From positions 4,716,967-4,780,966 of the forward strand of contig NC_133299.1 in the NCBI RefSeq assembly GCF_005239225.2: a stretch of 64,000 nt of DNA, read 5' to 3'. A program made the position numbers and the translations under genes. The notes beneath the pieces are model-generated. The model searched no databases. It was not told where the DNA came from and worked only from the letters and a program-made list of their open reading frames with translations. Shown here piece after piece: positions 34,660-47,834 of the stretch. Numbering within the stretch: the first letter of the stretch is position 1; each line of letters opens with the position of its first letter. This DNA is from Populus alba (Eukaryota; Streptophyta; Magnoliopsida; Malpighiales; Salicaceae).

Positions 34660-36208
34660 GGGCTGCACGTAACTATTTTTTTTTATTTTGAGCAGAGGCA
34701 TCAAATTCGATCATCTTTTAGGAAATAGAATCTAGCAGCGCATTGGCCCGCGCTATAAAGTTAGAAATTTTTTGAAACGCCAAAAAGAAAATAACATGTT
34801 TTTTTTTTTTAAAGCGTGAATTCAATATCATTTGAATATTTGACGATAAACAGAAACATATTAGGTTTATAAGAACTTAATTTACAAAATCCATATATTG
34901 TAAAAAAATAAATTAAAAAGCTTAACAATTAATCAAGGATAAAATTAATAAAAAAAATATTTAATTAAAAAATAAATAATTAAACTTAAATTAATAAATT
35001 AAACTCACGATACAAGTCACATATTATCGAATTCAATAATTTTTTTATCCTAAAAATTATATTTTTTAATTATATAATAATAAAACATATTAGAATTTTC
35101 TTATAAGAAATATTTCTTTAAGAAAAAAACAAAAAATTAATTATATATAACAAATGGTGAATTTGTATTTTTTTTTAAGAGGGACAAAAAATACATTAAA
35201 TAAATAATAATAATATTTTAAATATTATGGTTGAATATATCAAAAAAATAGTCCGGGTCATGAACTCAATTGAGTTATAACTTTTTAAAAAAATTTATAT
35301 TTAACCTTAATATAAAAAAGATTTGAAAAATAAAAATAACAAAGAGCTCATATAGGTGGTCTACATGGGTCTTTGAAATGAAAGCTCAAACACGTGGGTC
35401 TTCTAACTCATTTTTCAACTCACATGAGCTTTAAGCATATTTATTTTTGTATTTTAAAAGTATTTAAAAAAAAATTATGAATTTTTTTTTTTAAATTAAT
35501 ATATTTTTTAGTGTTTTTAAATTATTTTGATGTGCCGATGTTAAAATTAATTTTTAATAAATAAAAAAAATATTATTTTAATGCATTTCTGAATAAAAAA
35601 TACTTAATAATATTTTTTGGTATAGTTGCGGTTACTTATCAAAGTATTTTTCACTTATAAATATATAAAAATAATATATTTTTATATTTTTAAAAAATTA
35701 TTTTTCAAATCAGTGAATTCAAATGATTTAAAAACACCAAAAAAATATTAATTCGAAGTAAAGAAAAAAATTAAAAAAAATTAATTTTTTTAAAACATTT
35801 TTTAAATAAAAAAACAAATAGGACCAAGCTTGGATTGTTTGTCAGGATGGAAAACAATATAGGATGTTCTGGTTCTTATTTATTATGTGGTTCTTCTCTT
35901 CGCTACAAAGAGTGGAGTTATATCAAAATTCACCTAAAAAAACAGGGATTATTGCATTGACAATCTTGGGAGATCATCACCCTCCACGGAATTATACTCA
36001 AGCATCATCATCATCATCATCATGGATAGATAGATACCAGTTCAACTGATAAATGCCTCACTCTGTTAGTCAACAATATGGATATCCACCTTCCAAGGCT
36101 CTGTTAGGCAACAATAAGGAGTATATGTGACATTGTTCAGAAAAAGGGGCCTAATTAAACAGGATTCCCAAAAACTCAAACAAATGTTAAAATTGGAGGC
36201 TAGAAGAA
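34660..36208. other. AT-rich intergenic region with R1 repeat
   Basis: No gene is supported. It includes the repeat at 35455-35830 and a (CAT) run at about 36004-36021. Confidence 0.45.
35455..35830 (-). repeat. Dispersed repeat family R1, copy 4 (reverse, possibly two nested copies)
   Basis: It carries 'aaattattttgatgtgccga', 'attattttaatgcatttctg' and 'aaaaaatacttaata' in reverse order. A second set, 'aattcaaatgatttaaaaac', 'aaaaatattaattcgaag', follows to 35830, suggesting two adjacent copies. Confidence 0.45.
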
Positions 36209-39200
36209 TTACATGCAGCAACCTTTCTTCTCAGAATTCTGCTCCTGTGAAGGAACTAAAATCCTAGTTCCCTTGAAGGCACCTGAATTTTCATCCGACT
36301 CGTCATTGCCAGCAAGAGTTCTCTTGCTGATTATCCTATATATTTCTGTCAGCATCGTTAAAAAAGCAGCCTCAACATTGGTAGCCTCGAGTGCTGATGT
36401 CTCCATAAAGAAGAGATTCTCTCTCTGAGCAAACTCCTTAGCATCTTCTGCCGGAACTGCTCGGAGACTCCCCAGGTCACACTTGTTGCCGATGAGCATG
36501 ATAATAATGCTCTTATCAGCATGCCCCCTCAGTTCCTCAAGCCATCTAGCCATGTGATCGAATGACTGGCGCTTGGTCATGTCATAAACCAACATAGCAC
36601 CGACTGCTCCCCGGTAGTATGCACTCGTCACCGCCCTGTATCTGAGAGAAGAGAAGAAACACCCCAAGAAAGAACAAACACAAAATGTACTAAAACAGAT
36701 TCAGATTTAACTGTACATGTTCATTTTCAACAAACATAATGGAAGAGCTTGCAAATATCAGATTGCCTGTTTTAGGACCAAATCAGGATTAAGGTCAGGC
36801 CGATAGAGACTAAGGTACCATTCAAAAGCAAACAGGCAGGAAAAGGAGGGATTTAGCTTTTCACATAGGTATAGTTGTTCATCTGAAATATTGTAGCCAG
36901 AAATTTTTCACACTAAATTAGCAACATATATGATGTCAAATTTGGATGTACGGTACCGAAAACCTTCTGCAAGCAAGCACATTGTTTGGCTATAGATGTA
37001 TTTAGGTTGCTAATGAACTATAGGCCAGCATGACTTCAGAGGAAATGAAAGTTAAACTGAGATTCCTTAATAATGTTTAAATGAGAATTGTAACAAATAC
37101 TAAAAATATAACTAAATATTTCCCTGTGAAGATCATATTTGTTTGAGCAAAACCTCATTTCAATGAGAAACCAATGATTGCCTAAGCAGAATGAAAATGG
37201 AACATGCATTTCAAGAATCAGTTCTCCATCTTCTGTTGTGTTTTAAGGAGAGGGAACATGATGTCATTGTTTTAAGAATCAGTTCTCCATCTTCTGTTGT
37301 GTTTTAAGGAGAGCAAAACCTCATCTTCTGTTGTGTTTTAAGGAGAGGGAACATTACTGATAATACTGATAGTGGGATTCAGGATTGCTTCAAATTAAAT
37401 GAGAGAAGGCTCCTCAATATGTGACAAACAAGGTCTATGCCTTAAGAAATATTGCTTTCATGATAATATCAGAAAGGATTTTCAGAGCCAATGTCAAGTT
37501 TGCAGATAATACTTCTATTTGGGTCTGAAGCCTTTGTTTCAGGATTAGTAGCTTCTAAAGCAGCAGTAGTTTCCTGAAGATCTTCAAGTAAAAAGGACAG
37601 GAAAAAAAAATATAAGATGATTATCAAGGTTGTGTTGGTCAAGGTATTTGGAAAGAGCCTCATAGAATGCCATGTGTGTGTGTAAGTTAAATTCTCTTAA
37701 ACAAGGCACAGAGCAGAAGGATTAACAAAAACAGGTCCTGAAAAATAATGACAGAGATGTAGAAAAATTCCATCAGTTAAACTAACACATCACAGAAGTC
37801 ATGCCAGGGGGAGTCTCATATGACCATAATAGTCCTGAGTGTTCAAGAAATCTAAGATGAAAGTGTTGTGAAATAATCTCTCTTCTCCACCGTCCAATCA
37901 ATAGCCCTTTCTTCTCCACCGACCTAGCTAAGAGTTGGAGCATGGAAGCTGAAATCAAGGGTTCGACGATGGCTGCCATCTTTGTCTGTGTGATACTACT
38001 GCCTAAGAAGCACCACCAGCGTCCTCATTAACCCACTCCCACCACCAGAGGCATCAGAGCATGGTTGAAGATAAACACTTGGTGTTTTGATTTCTGCCTG
38101 GTCACAAATGTGTTTGTAACACACCATCATAACGACGAGGTCGAGAAGAACACGCTGGTGAAAAATGAGCGAAAAACTAACATCCCGCATGGCTGCATGT
38201 GCCCACACGCGCCAATGATGGAGTTGCCGACGTGCTGCACGAGCCTTGCCTAACCCAACCCGAGACCAGTTGACCCGAACCATATTGGCTGACCTGAAAC
38301 CAGTACCATGTCACCAAAGCCCATTCAGCAGCCATGTCAGCAAAGTAGAGCCGCGAGTGGAGTCAAGCCAAAGTGAGCCAAGTAGAGCCGCAGACTAAAT
38401 GAATTAATTTAGTGTAGTTAATCCTACGTGCAGCCAGTTTATTTCTTGAATTTAGATCATTCATAAGGTCATACTTGTTTGAATGATTTCATATCTAAGC
38501 CATCTAAAATGCAATTTGAATAATTTCATATTTGTTTTCAGCTAATTTCATCATTTTAGATACAACTATATGATATGATTGTTGAGATTCAGAATGAAAA
38601 TAGTGGTGGTGATGTTATGATATAGATTGCTCCTGGATGGGACATGTGATTATTATTTTTTTATGGGGAGATGATGATAATAATAATAATAAAAAAAGAC
38701 AGACTTAGAGATAGAGTTAAGAAATTTAGTTAAGGGAGGAAATTTTAAATTTTACTAGTTTTAGAGTCAAAACTATGAGTTGTCCAAGACAAAGGATGAA
38801 ATAAATATTCTTGCAAGGGTCGTGACCCTGCTAACTCCCTTGTCTTCGCCTCAGTCAATGATATTAAGATCATGGAAGACAATAGCAAAGACATTTTCAA
38901 TGTATACAAAGAATGGAAAAATGAGTTATTTCACATAATTGAAGAGATGTGACCACCTATGAAAAGACGAAGACATCTTGGTTTGAAGGTGTGGATAGAG
39001 TCGGAATCTTGAGTGAGATAGTGTAGGCACTTCGATGGAATGCACAAAAACTCCATGCAATCAATGGCAATGATCTCTCTCATAATGCATATATAGTAGT
39101 AGAGAATGTTAGAGCCACTTGAAAACATTTTAGAGAAAGAAAGATGTAACCATCCTATAAAAAACTATAAAGGCACCTTCATAAGAAGGTGTGACTCCAA

Positions 39201-40721
39201 TATTAAATCACCCTTGAGTTGATGTTACAACTGGATATTAGTGGATACGATCTATGGATAGTCAATATAATGGAGTATCTAGGACAAGTATAGAGATAGG
39301 TGTAGATCAACTTTTCATGTGCTTCCCCATCGTGAAAAAGGAGGGCTAGTTGGACTCTTGTATGAAAAGCAAATGACTAATGGAAAAGTAAAATGCAGTT
39401 CCTAGGATGGAACAAAGGATAAACATGACTCTTGGATGAGTAGACTTTTAGAAGAATAATAATCTCGTGATCACATTACAACACTCAGTAAGTAAATGTT
39501 GCACTCGAAAATAAATATTTTTTAAAAAAAGTGTTGCAAGCCTGGGTGAAAGGCTTAGTTGATTATTCTAGACCGAATATGGTTATAAAGCTTGATGGGG
39601 GAATATGGTATGTCCTAGAGACAATGATCAACACTTTTTAGAAGTGGGATGTTAGGTCATTTAGTTGTAATGATGCTTTGGTATGAGAAAAAGGTGTGTT
39701 TTGGTTACTTCAATTATTGAAAGATTTGACAATTAGCAAAGAGAATAATTACGCCACATGAACGGAAAAGGAGTGATTGTTGGGTTATTTCCATTCATGT
39801 GAAATGGCGGCCCATATGTGCAGCAGCCAAGAATGGATGGCACTGTGCGTTGACAAAGCTTGAGGTCGACACCTTTAATGGTCAAGAATGGATGGCACTA
39901 GCCGCATGCTCCTCTATAGCACTTAATTTCTCTACATTTTGATGTTGTAGACCAATGGCTACTGAGTTTGGATTACAACAAGAAAAGAAAAACAGAAGCA
40001 TGGCATTGCAATTGATGCCAAACCAACCTCTAAGCAGGTGCAAACTAACTAGACACAGTCATACAGGACACGGCAACGAGAAAGATGAGATATAAAACAG
40101 CAACAGTGCCCAAGAAAAAGGACGGGTGCAATGGTCATCCTTTGACAAACTTCCCACAATTAGCAGCATCCGCACATATGCTTCTATTTACGTATGAGAT
40201 CATAAGGAGTCTGTGCGAGAAAGAAAGGGAATTTGCTCGAGTGGTGTAGAAAACTATAGCAGGAACCGCTCCCAAAAGAACAAAAATCATAATTTGAGAA
40301 TGCGAAAAGGATGTGGAGATGGAATTCTTATACCGGATAGAAATCTCTACTAGATCATGATAGGACTTGCACATTCTCGGGCACAAATTTTCCAATCTGG
40401 TTTTTAATCTTCAAAAATCTAATACTCAAGCTCATTGCAAGTGATCTAATCTAAATACAATAACAAAATATCAAGAGAAAGTGTCTAAAACACACACCTT
40501 TCTTGGCCAGCAGTGTCCCAAATTTGTGCTTTGACCGTCTTGTTATGGATAGCAAGCGTTTTTGTCTGGAATTCAACCCCAATGGTGGCTTTAGAATCCA
40601 CAGTGAATTCATTTCTTGCAAACCTCGCAAGAAGCTGTGATTTTCCAACTGCTGAATCTCCAATTAGCACAATTTTGAAAACATAATCAATCTTTTGATT
40701 GTAATCAGCATAATTCGACAT
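36209..40721 (-). CDS. RABA4: RABA4-type small GTPase, two exons and a long intron
   Basis: Exon 1 is 40498-40721 and exon 2 is 36209-36641. The frame joins in [23 protein letters not shown], the usual RABA intron site, giving 218 aa. The start is ATG at 40721 (A at -3). Motifs: P-loop GDSAVGKS (21-28), switch [11 protein letters not shown], switch [14 protein letters not shown], and ETSALEATN. The tail KKGCCM carries two Cys for geranylgeranylation. RABA4 GTPases act on trans-Golgi/recycling vesicles in polar secretion, as in root hairs (RABA4b) and pollen tubes (RABA4d). The adjacent order of LRR and ABHD genes suggests RABA4d orthology. The intron is 3856 bp, very long for this family, and contains repeats. 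An out-of-frame ATG 8 nt upstream has poor context. Confidence 0.94.
36642..40497 (-). other. RABA4 intron with tandem repeats and TE-like debris
   Basis: The donor is GTGTGTG and the acceptor follows a CT-rich tract. It holds a three-copy repeat at 37213-37354, a GC-richer block at about 37780-38400, and a block at about 38780-39960 that looks like degraded transposon sequence, including a 16-bp repeat AAGAATGGATGGCACT at about 39828 and 39885. No gene inside it could be supported. Confidence 0.7.
37213..37354. repeat. Three-copy tandem repeat in the RABA4 intron
   Basis: A unit around CATCTTCTGTTGTGTTTTAA plus GGAGAG occurs three times. Copies 1 (37213-37262) and 2 (37274-37313) share 40 bp exactly; copy 3 (37322-37354) is shorter. 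Copies 1 and 3 both end GGGAACAT. Confidence 0.85.
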
Positions 40722-40940
40722 TTTCGCATCCACAAATTAAATCCCACAAGATTCTCTCCTCAAAAACATAAAAAACCATGCAAAAAAAGAGAGAGATTGT
40801 AGTGATCTGGTGTCAAAACATCATTATTCGTTCCAGCATTAAAAACAATAAAAAAGCTTAAGAAAAAAGGATCGAAAAGAATTAATTACCGGTCAAGGCG
40901 AGAAAAAGGGTAAAATGGGAATTAGGAATGAGGGTTAGGG

Positions 40941-40948
40941 TAGGGTTT
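40941..40948 (-). promoter_or_regulatory. Telo-box upstream of RABA4
   Basis: AAACCCTA on the minus strand, with further CCCTAA-like units alongside, about 220 bp before the RABA4 start. Telo-boxes are common in plant promoters of growth-related genes. Confidence 0.4.
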
Positions 40949-41449
40949 GAAAGGTAATGAAAAAATAAATAGAAATGATTGGTTTTGTTTGTGAAAAGGG
41001 TTGCAGAGAAAGACAAGGGTGCGAGGAAGGAAGAGGGGGAGATGGAGGGAAAGACCAACGGCAATTGCGGGACCCATTAACGGTTTATTACGGTAAAGAT
41101 TTAGGTGCATTGCAGCATACACAAGTAAATCAAATGGGTAGATCTGGGTCGTTGACTGTGATGAAGTTGATGGTATCATGCCTATTTTAGGGTATTTTAT
41201 CAATTAACCACCAGCACCCAAAAATAATTATCGGCTAATTAAGATAGATTTTTAGAGGTTTTCTATTTTTTTTCATGCCTTGATTCTTCTTGATTAAATG
41301 ATTTCTTAGTTTTTTTAAAAAATTAAATAGTATATAAAATCGATCAAGGATATAATTAAGAGATGGATTAAAAAACCCATCACGATTAATCAGTCGATAT
41401 TTATGATACGAGCCCATCATCTTCACACTCTCGAAGAGGGGAGAGTTAA

Positions 41450-43386
41450 TTGTGTCTTAATTACTTGTATAATTGCATATTGGAGCCCTTTGAGGGCTTG
41501 ATAAACTGACTTCGCGAATTTAAGTTTATTATCCTTCAACTCCATGGTACGTACATCCCCCGTTTCATGCACAAATGCGAGCTCGAGACATATCAGCCTT
41601 CAGGACTTGGTTCCCTGACACGTTTTATCCTCCATCTCTGTGTTACCTCCATTAATGTCGATCCACTTGGTCCTTAGTCTAGCCTCATCACTGTTAGTCC
41701 TTGGATAGTAAACCTGACGGGTGGGTTTGGTCCGATGAACAAGTTTTATTGTTTTATTTGGGTTTGAATTTCCTAGTATTAATTTTTTTAATGCATGATT
41801 TTTAGGTAAATTTTTTTAATTTAAATTTTGAATGGGTACTATGAATTTCCTTGGGACAACATGCAAATCAACATGGAGAAGAGATAAAAAAAAATAAAAA
41901 AAATAAAAAAACAAACCAAAACCAAATCAGATGAAATCATAATGCACATGTGCTGTTCAGGGAGATTAGCCTTACTAAGATAAATTAAAAAACACTAAAA
42001 AAACTTTTTTTTAACCATGGTAAGCTACCACACGCTTTCTTTTTAACCATGATAAGCTACCACACGTGCTGCAAGATGACACTAGGATGATTTAGACACT
42101 TTAATAATTTTTTAAAATTATTATTAATAATAATCAAAATTCCGAACTGTCTCTAAGGATCAAATGATTGTAACAAAAAAAAAAAAAACAATATAAGATT
42201 ATGAATAAGCCCCTAAAAAACTTTGAGTTCATGTCCCTCTAAAATTAAGATGTTGTATTTAATTTGTAAATGTTTACAATTCATTTTCAAATTGATATAT
42301 TGACTTTAAAAATTGTCGCAATCAAGTAAAATTTTGGGTATATGAATGTGGAGCTAACACGATGCAACAGTGATGACACGTAAAACTCCGTTATGACAAG
42401 AAACTGCCCTCTATTTCATTATTTTTAAATCTTTGAATGAACATAAAAAGGGTATTGAAACACGGCTTAAAATTCATTTTATTAACTTATTAATTTTTTC
42501 TTATTTTTTTATAAATATAAAAAGAACGTTAAAATCCTAATTAACAATTCATTTTATAAACTTACTGATTCCCAAGTTAGGTTTTAATGCCTTTTTAATA
42601 TTATAAGAAAACTAATCAATTAACGAAATTGAAAAAAAAAATTCTCAAACAATTTATTTGCATTTTAAAAATAATTTTTTTTTTCTTTTAACATATTAAA
42701 AATCAATTTTAAAAATTAAAAATTATATTATTTTAAAATATTTATAAATAAAAAATACTTAAATAAAATATTTCAAACATGCTCGTGATCTTTCTTTTCA
42801 ATAACGGCGTGCAAGGCTCTCGAAATGCATGCATCAAACCACTTTAGAATACTTTCAGTCATTTACCACTCGCCAGCGCCGGTTGATTTAGATTGGAGAA
42901 GGAACAAAACAACTAATTAAGGTCATTGAATCAGTCCAGTTCAGGCTATACATCAAAGTAGAAAGACTCAACTTGCCTTGTTAATCCACTCTTTTTTTCA
43001 AGGATTGAAGAATTGGATGAATTTGTACAGTTAACTGTATATATTTCACTCCTCTCACTCTGTATGAGCCAAGGATCAAGATTACAGTGACTGACACTTC
43101 TTTAATTAAATATATATCTAGAAAGATACAACAAGACAGCACAAGGAAATTCATGCATTTATCTTTTCATAACAAGGAATTGATGCCTTACAACATGTTC
43201 TATACACTTCTCTCTTTATATCAGGTCGTGTGATTGGAAGCTCTGTTTGCTTCAGGATCAGAATGGGTGGAGATTTCTACCGAACTTGCTACATCTTGCC
43301 CACTGAAACAAAAATATTTTGCTTTTGATACTGAAGATCAATGAGAACAGGTCCTAAAGCCCCTTGGATTTCTGTACAGAAGCACC
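41450..43386. other. Intergenic region upstream of RABA4 and downstream of the bHLH gene
   Basis: AT-rich. It contains a 27-bp tandem duplication at 42007-42067 and an R1 repeat at 42650-42780. Stretch 42880-43386 probably includes the bHLH 3' untranslated region. No gene seen. Confidence 0.45.
42650..42780 (-). repeat. Dispersed repeat family R1, copy 5 (reverse, partial)
   Basis: It has 'attaaaaatcaattttaaaa', 'attatattattttaaaatat' and 'aaaaaatacttaaataaaat', the reversed family landmarks. Confidence 0.4.
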
Positions 43387-45415
43387 TCAAACAATTTTGT
43401 TTTGCAGTGGTTTCTGCTCGCTTAAGCACTTGCAGTTGGCTCTGTTGTCGCTGAGTGTCTGCAAAAGAACACGGATTTGTGAATGAAAGAAGACGGTATA
43501 TTTGGAAAAAACTCCTACGTTTTTCGTCTTTCTCCTTCATACCTTGTACTGCTTCTGAAGGTCTTTGATGTAATCTACAGCCAAATCTAGCATGTCTGCT
43601 GTGTTTGTTTGCTGCAAAGAAGAAAAACACTGTCAGTTTCCCGAGAAAACTTTGAAGCTGAATTGTATATGGCAATATCCTACCTTGTCCATGTTTGGGA
43701 CAAGCTCTTGTAGTTTCCTCATTCTTTCGCTGATCCGAGTTCTTCTTACCTGAAAATAGTTTATTCCATATAATATTGTTGTAATAACTACGACAACTGA
43801 TTGGGCAGATGACCAAAACTATAAGAATGAAGGGTGGTTCGATATCTGATACATGAATACTAAAAAAAGAAATGTGAATGGCATGGCGATAATTAATCAT
43901 ACTCTTTCTGCAATACTTCGAGGGTGAGTGGCACAACCACGCTTTGCTCTAATTTTGCAAGGAACAGAATCTTGCAAATGAAGGAACTTTTCCATGGCAA
44001 CCATTTCAACTGAAGTCTTTGGTAAACTCAAGTGATGGGCGAATACATGAGCGCGATTTCCAAGCTCTCCGTTCTAAATTTACACAACCAGTTGGATTAG
44101 AACTTGAGCAATGAGCAGTAATGGATAACTTAACACCTAGTACACAAATGTATACCTGAGCATTATTAGAAAACAGGTTTCCATTTTCTTGATCTCTTTT
44201 CATTCTGCTAAAATTCTCTGACAAATGCGAATTGTTCCAAGAACCATATGGAAACCCATGACTGCTATGAAATCGACTGTCAGCACCAGGGCTGCCTGCC
44301 TCAATGCTTTCGCTCCCAATTTCAGAAATCTGTGACCGAAAGCCTAAGGAAGAAGGTGCTCTTGATGAGAAGCTAAGTTGACTCTTCAATCTTGAATTTG
44401 CTTCTCCATTAGTACCATTCCACCCAGGATAGCCTGCAATTTACTGAGATATTTTCAATTATTCCTTCTACCCTCTACCACAACAATAGATGAACACTTA
44501 AAAGTTTCTTCTTTTTAATGCTCTTCTGATTCTTGATGATCATGGTATCGGAGGAAATTTGCATTCCTGACGATTCTTCGATTATTTTCTAGTCATGTTA
44601 ATTCTTAGTGTCTAAACAACTCGTTCAACAGAGAGAGAAAAAACACCCCTTTTAATTGCATCAATAAAATGTTTTCTATAGTTCATTCTTTCTACGAATC
44701 CGATCAAACATCTTAAAAGTTGAGATTTTTTCTTCAGTATTCAAAACTCAGTGGAATTTGTACGCACACCTTGTATGAATTGCCCTAATACATGCATCAA
44801 GTACAATGACTTGTCTACTCTATCTTCAGAGCAAATAAGCTTCTAAAAACAATACGTCTAACATGAGTATCTGAAGCTAACATGTATATTATTTTCAATA
44901 AATGAACCTCCAAAGTAAAAGAAACTCCCAACAATACAAATCTAAACAATCATATGATTAACAAATCGCTGAAAAGCACGCCATTTGGAAATGAGAATAA
45001 GAAAAATACCATTTTGACCAGAAACATTCCCAAAAAGTCCAGCAGGAGAGCTATTCTGCCTAGCTAGACTTGAATCAACCCTTTTAAGTTGCTCATGATG
45101 ACCCATCGAGATTGAACCAATCAAACCATATGAACTATCCATAGCTGAAGAATTTGTGGCCGAGCTCTGTCTTGGATAATGAGGAGGCAAACCTGAATAA
45201 CTCCGCGGAAAGTTTGAATAGTTAACGGCTTCCTCTCTCACTTTTGCTGCAGATTTATCCTCAAACTCTTGGTAATTCAAAACAGAATCATTGTCAACTC
45301 CGCTGTCATTAAAACTTGCAAGAAGTGAACTTGGAGCTGAGCGAAATCTCAATAACCCTGAACTGGGTTGATTTTGTTGATGATAGTTGTTATTACTACT
45401 TGAATCCATTGACAT
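43387..45415 (-). CDS. BHLH130: bHLH130/FBH-type transcription factor, six exons
   Basis: Exons: 45010-45415, 44156-44433, 43903-44073, 43684-43749, 43543-43611, 43387-43458. All are GT-AG with continuous phase, giving 353 aa. The N-terminus has the family block QNQPSSGLLRFRSAPSS. The bHLH domain spans exons 3-5: HPRSIAERVRRTRISERMRK, then LQELVPNMDK, then TADMLDLAVDYIKDLQKQ. The basic region keeps the Glu and Arg needed for E-box contact. This subgroup (bHLH80/81/122/130, FBH1-4) activates CONSTANS in flowering and also acts in guard cells and stress. Upstream lies a TATA-like ATACTATA/ATATATAC stretch near 45731-45747 and a GA/CT-rich block to about 45960. The short exons match this family's usual structure. 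Which FBH member it matches is not settled, but gene order favours bHLH130. Confidence 0.94.
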
Positions 45416-46020
45416 ATGCTCTGTTTTACTCTCTTTCTCTCTGTTTCTTCTAAACTATTGTGGGCTCAAGTTAACAGATTTGATGCTGAAGAACCATTTA
45501 CACATACCCCAAGAGGAACCACTTTATTATAGCTCAAAGAAAATTCTGGGAATATTTTAGTATCACTTTCTTGAAAGAAAAAAATTGTCAGCTTATTTTT
45601 TAAGCAGAGTAGAGATAAGATCTTGAAGAGGAAGCAACCAAGAAAAGAAAAAGTTTAAACCCTTTTAAGAGAAGCGTACAAAGCTTAATGAGTAGAACGA
45701 AAAACCTCAAGAAAAGGGTTTTATTGATGGTATAGTATATATGTATTGTCAAACGAAAAGATTGAAAGTGAGAGAGAGAGAGAGCGAGAGAATGGAAGGT
45801 GAGTTTTTGAGAAAGAAGAGAAGAGGTCAAATGGGAGCATCAGATTTTCTCTTCAAAGCACCGAAAGCGAGGAAGATCTTGAGCTTAAAGGGAGGGAGGG
45901 AGGGAGAGGAGGAGGAGGAAGAGGAGGTGGAGGTGGTGGTGATGGGAGGTACAGAGAGAGGGAGACAAAAAAAGGAAGGGGAGAGGCAAATGTTTATCTT
46001 TCCTCTTTGTTTGTGAGAAA
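45416..46020 (-). promoter_or_regulatory. Leader and promoter of the bHLH gene
   Basis: On the minus strand it is strongly CT-rich: (GA)n at 45768-45790 and GGA/GGT-rich sequence at 45890-45960 on the plus strand. TATATATGTAT at about 45736-45746 could be the TATA region, giving a leader near 290 nt. Confidence 0.4.
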
Positions 46021-46549
46021 AGGTTATGAAGCCACTGGTTTAAAGTACAGAAAGCAATCAACCTCATCTCTCCACCTAAATTTGGTGTCTTTTCCTGCTT
46101 ACCAAAATGCCCTTGCACAAATTATTTTCTAATATTATTTAAATAATTATTAATTTTGAATTGTTATTAATTCATATAACTAGTAATTTCTTTAATTATT
46201 TTATAAAAACTTACACTTTGTTTAAATTCAAATAAAAAATTTAATTTCAATACACAACAATCTAAAATAACATTTGATTAAAAAAAACAAAGCTAATATC
46301 AAAGTAAAAGAAAAGGAATGGTTTGGTTATATCCTTCAATTAATTCAAAATATTGATAATATAAATATTGATTCGGTGACTAAAATTTATTATTGAAATT
46401 TTTATAAGTATCATTAATAATGATAAAAAAAAAAATTGAGGTTATTGAGTGAAAAATATATCACAACATAAAAAAAAAATTTATTTAGATTACTATGCTC
46501 AATTTCTCCTACATATTTTTAATTTCATTTTATAAAATTGGTTAAATTG

Positions 46550-46735
46550 GAAAAAGTAGTTGTTTGAGAGAATTTTTATAGTTATTTTTTAAAGTGTTTT
46601 TTATTTAAAAATATATTAAAATGATATTTTTTTTATTTTAAAAAAATTATATTTTATATCAATGTATCAAAATAATTTAAAAATATCAAAAAAAAATTAA
46701 TTTTTTTTTTAAAACACAATTTAAGATCGGTAGTG
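46550..46735 (+). repeat. Dispersed repeat family R1, copy 6
   Basis: It reads 'aaagtgttttttatttaaaa', 'atatattaaaatgatat', a T run, 'atgtatcaaaataattt' and 'aaaacac' in family order. Confidence 0.5.
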
Positions 46736-47080
46736 GAAAGAAACAATCATTCAGGGGAGAGAGGGTGGATCAAGTGACGATGACGCCGTTAATCCTCGAG
46801 AATAGTGGAACCGATACCGTGGATAAGGCATCTACATTTATAAATAATACAGGAAGGGGAAACTAAAAAAACTGTTGACCAGTTAAATGTTGACGTCACC
46901 GTTAGATCCTTCGAGAACAAGATTCATGCCGCATCTGATTCGTCCCTTGCAGTCTTTTCACTTTCCCTCCGTGCCTGCCTATGATCATATCTATCGCAGG
47001 CGCCGCATTTCCACTTCATAAGTACCACTGCTTCTTCTCATATTTACAGAATTGGCCATTTGAAAGCACATAGTAGCCGC
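46736..47080. promoter_or_regulatory. Non-repetitive block with bZIP-type palindrome
   Basis: This block is clearly less AT-rich than its surroundings and lacks coding potential. It contains TGACGTCA at 46891-46898, further TGACG-type cores near 46777-46785, and TTATAAATA near 46836. It could be a distal regulatory region of the bHLH gene about 1.4 kb away, or the promoter of an unseen transcript. Confidence 0.3.
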
Positions 47081-47834
47081 ATGCTTTCACTTTTTTTTTT
47101 TTTTTTTTTTTTTTTGCGTTGGTATCAAAATAATGTGGGGGTGAAATTAATGGAATAATTCTTATTTCGTCAAAATGAATAAAATCCAAGTCTTAAAAGG
47201 AGAAAAGGAGGAATCAATTTATTTTCATATTTTTTTATATATGCATAAGACATTGAACAAACTTTGGCGGTGCTTTACTCTACATAGATTCGACTATGTT
47301 TATTATTTCCTATTACCATTTTTTTTTTTAAATCATTATGCTTCAAAAAAATATTTAATTTTTATCCAAAACAATATTACGTTAGCACGCGGATTTAGGA
47401 TTGAACTGGATTAAGTTTGTTTTGAATATTAAAATCAAATGCGGAGTTCTGAATGAAACTCTGGGGTAGCTTCAAGATTTTTTTTTAATTTTTATCAAAA
47501 ACAATATTTATAAAAAATTAATTTAGATTAACTATATAACAACTGTAATTAAAATAGTTGTTTGTTGATGAATCTATTTAAGTGAAGAACAAGTATCCTT
47601 CTCTTGGGTTAACGGAGATAAAGTAGATTTTTTGTAGATTTTTTATATAACATGTTTATGATCATATGAAGGTAAAACGGCATCCTAAGTGTAACTTGCA
47701 TGGATAATTATTGAAATAATTTGTCTAGCGAGAGTCTCACTCGCAGAAGATGAAAGGCAAACCACCTTTGAAAAAGATATAAATTTAACTGTTTAGAAAT
47801 TTATATCCTTAAATCTTCATGGCTGAGCATAAAA

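Noticed and set aside
38000..38290. 95-codon frame inside the RABA4 intron
   Set aside because: Arg/His-rich chance frame in the GC-richer block; no domain and no ATG-linked gene context.
43289..43936. 215-codon minus-strand frame
   Set aside because: It runs through exons and introns of the bHLH gene in a wrong frame; the spliced model explains the region.
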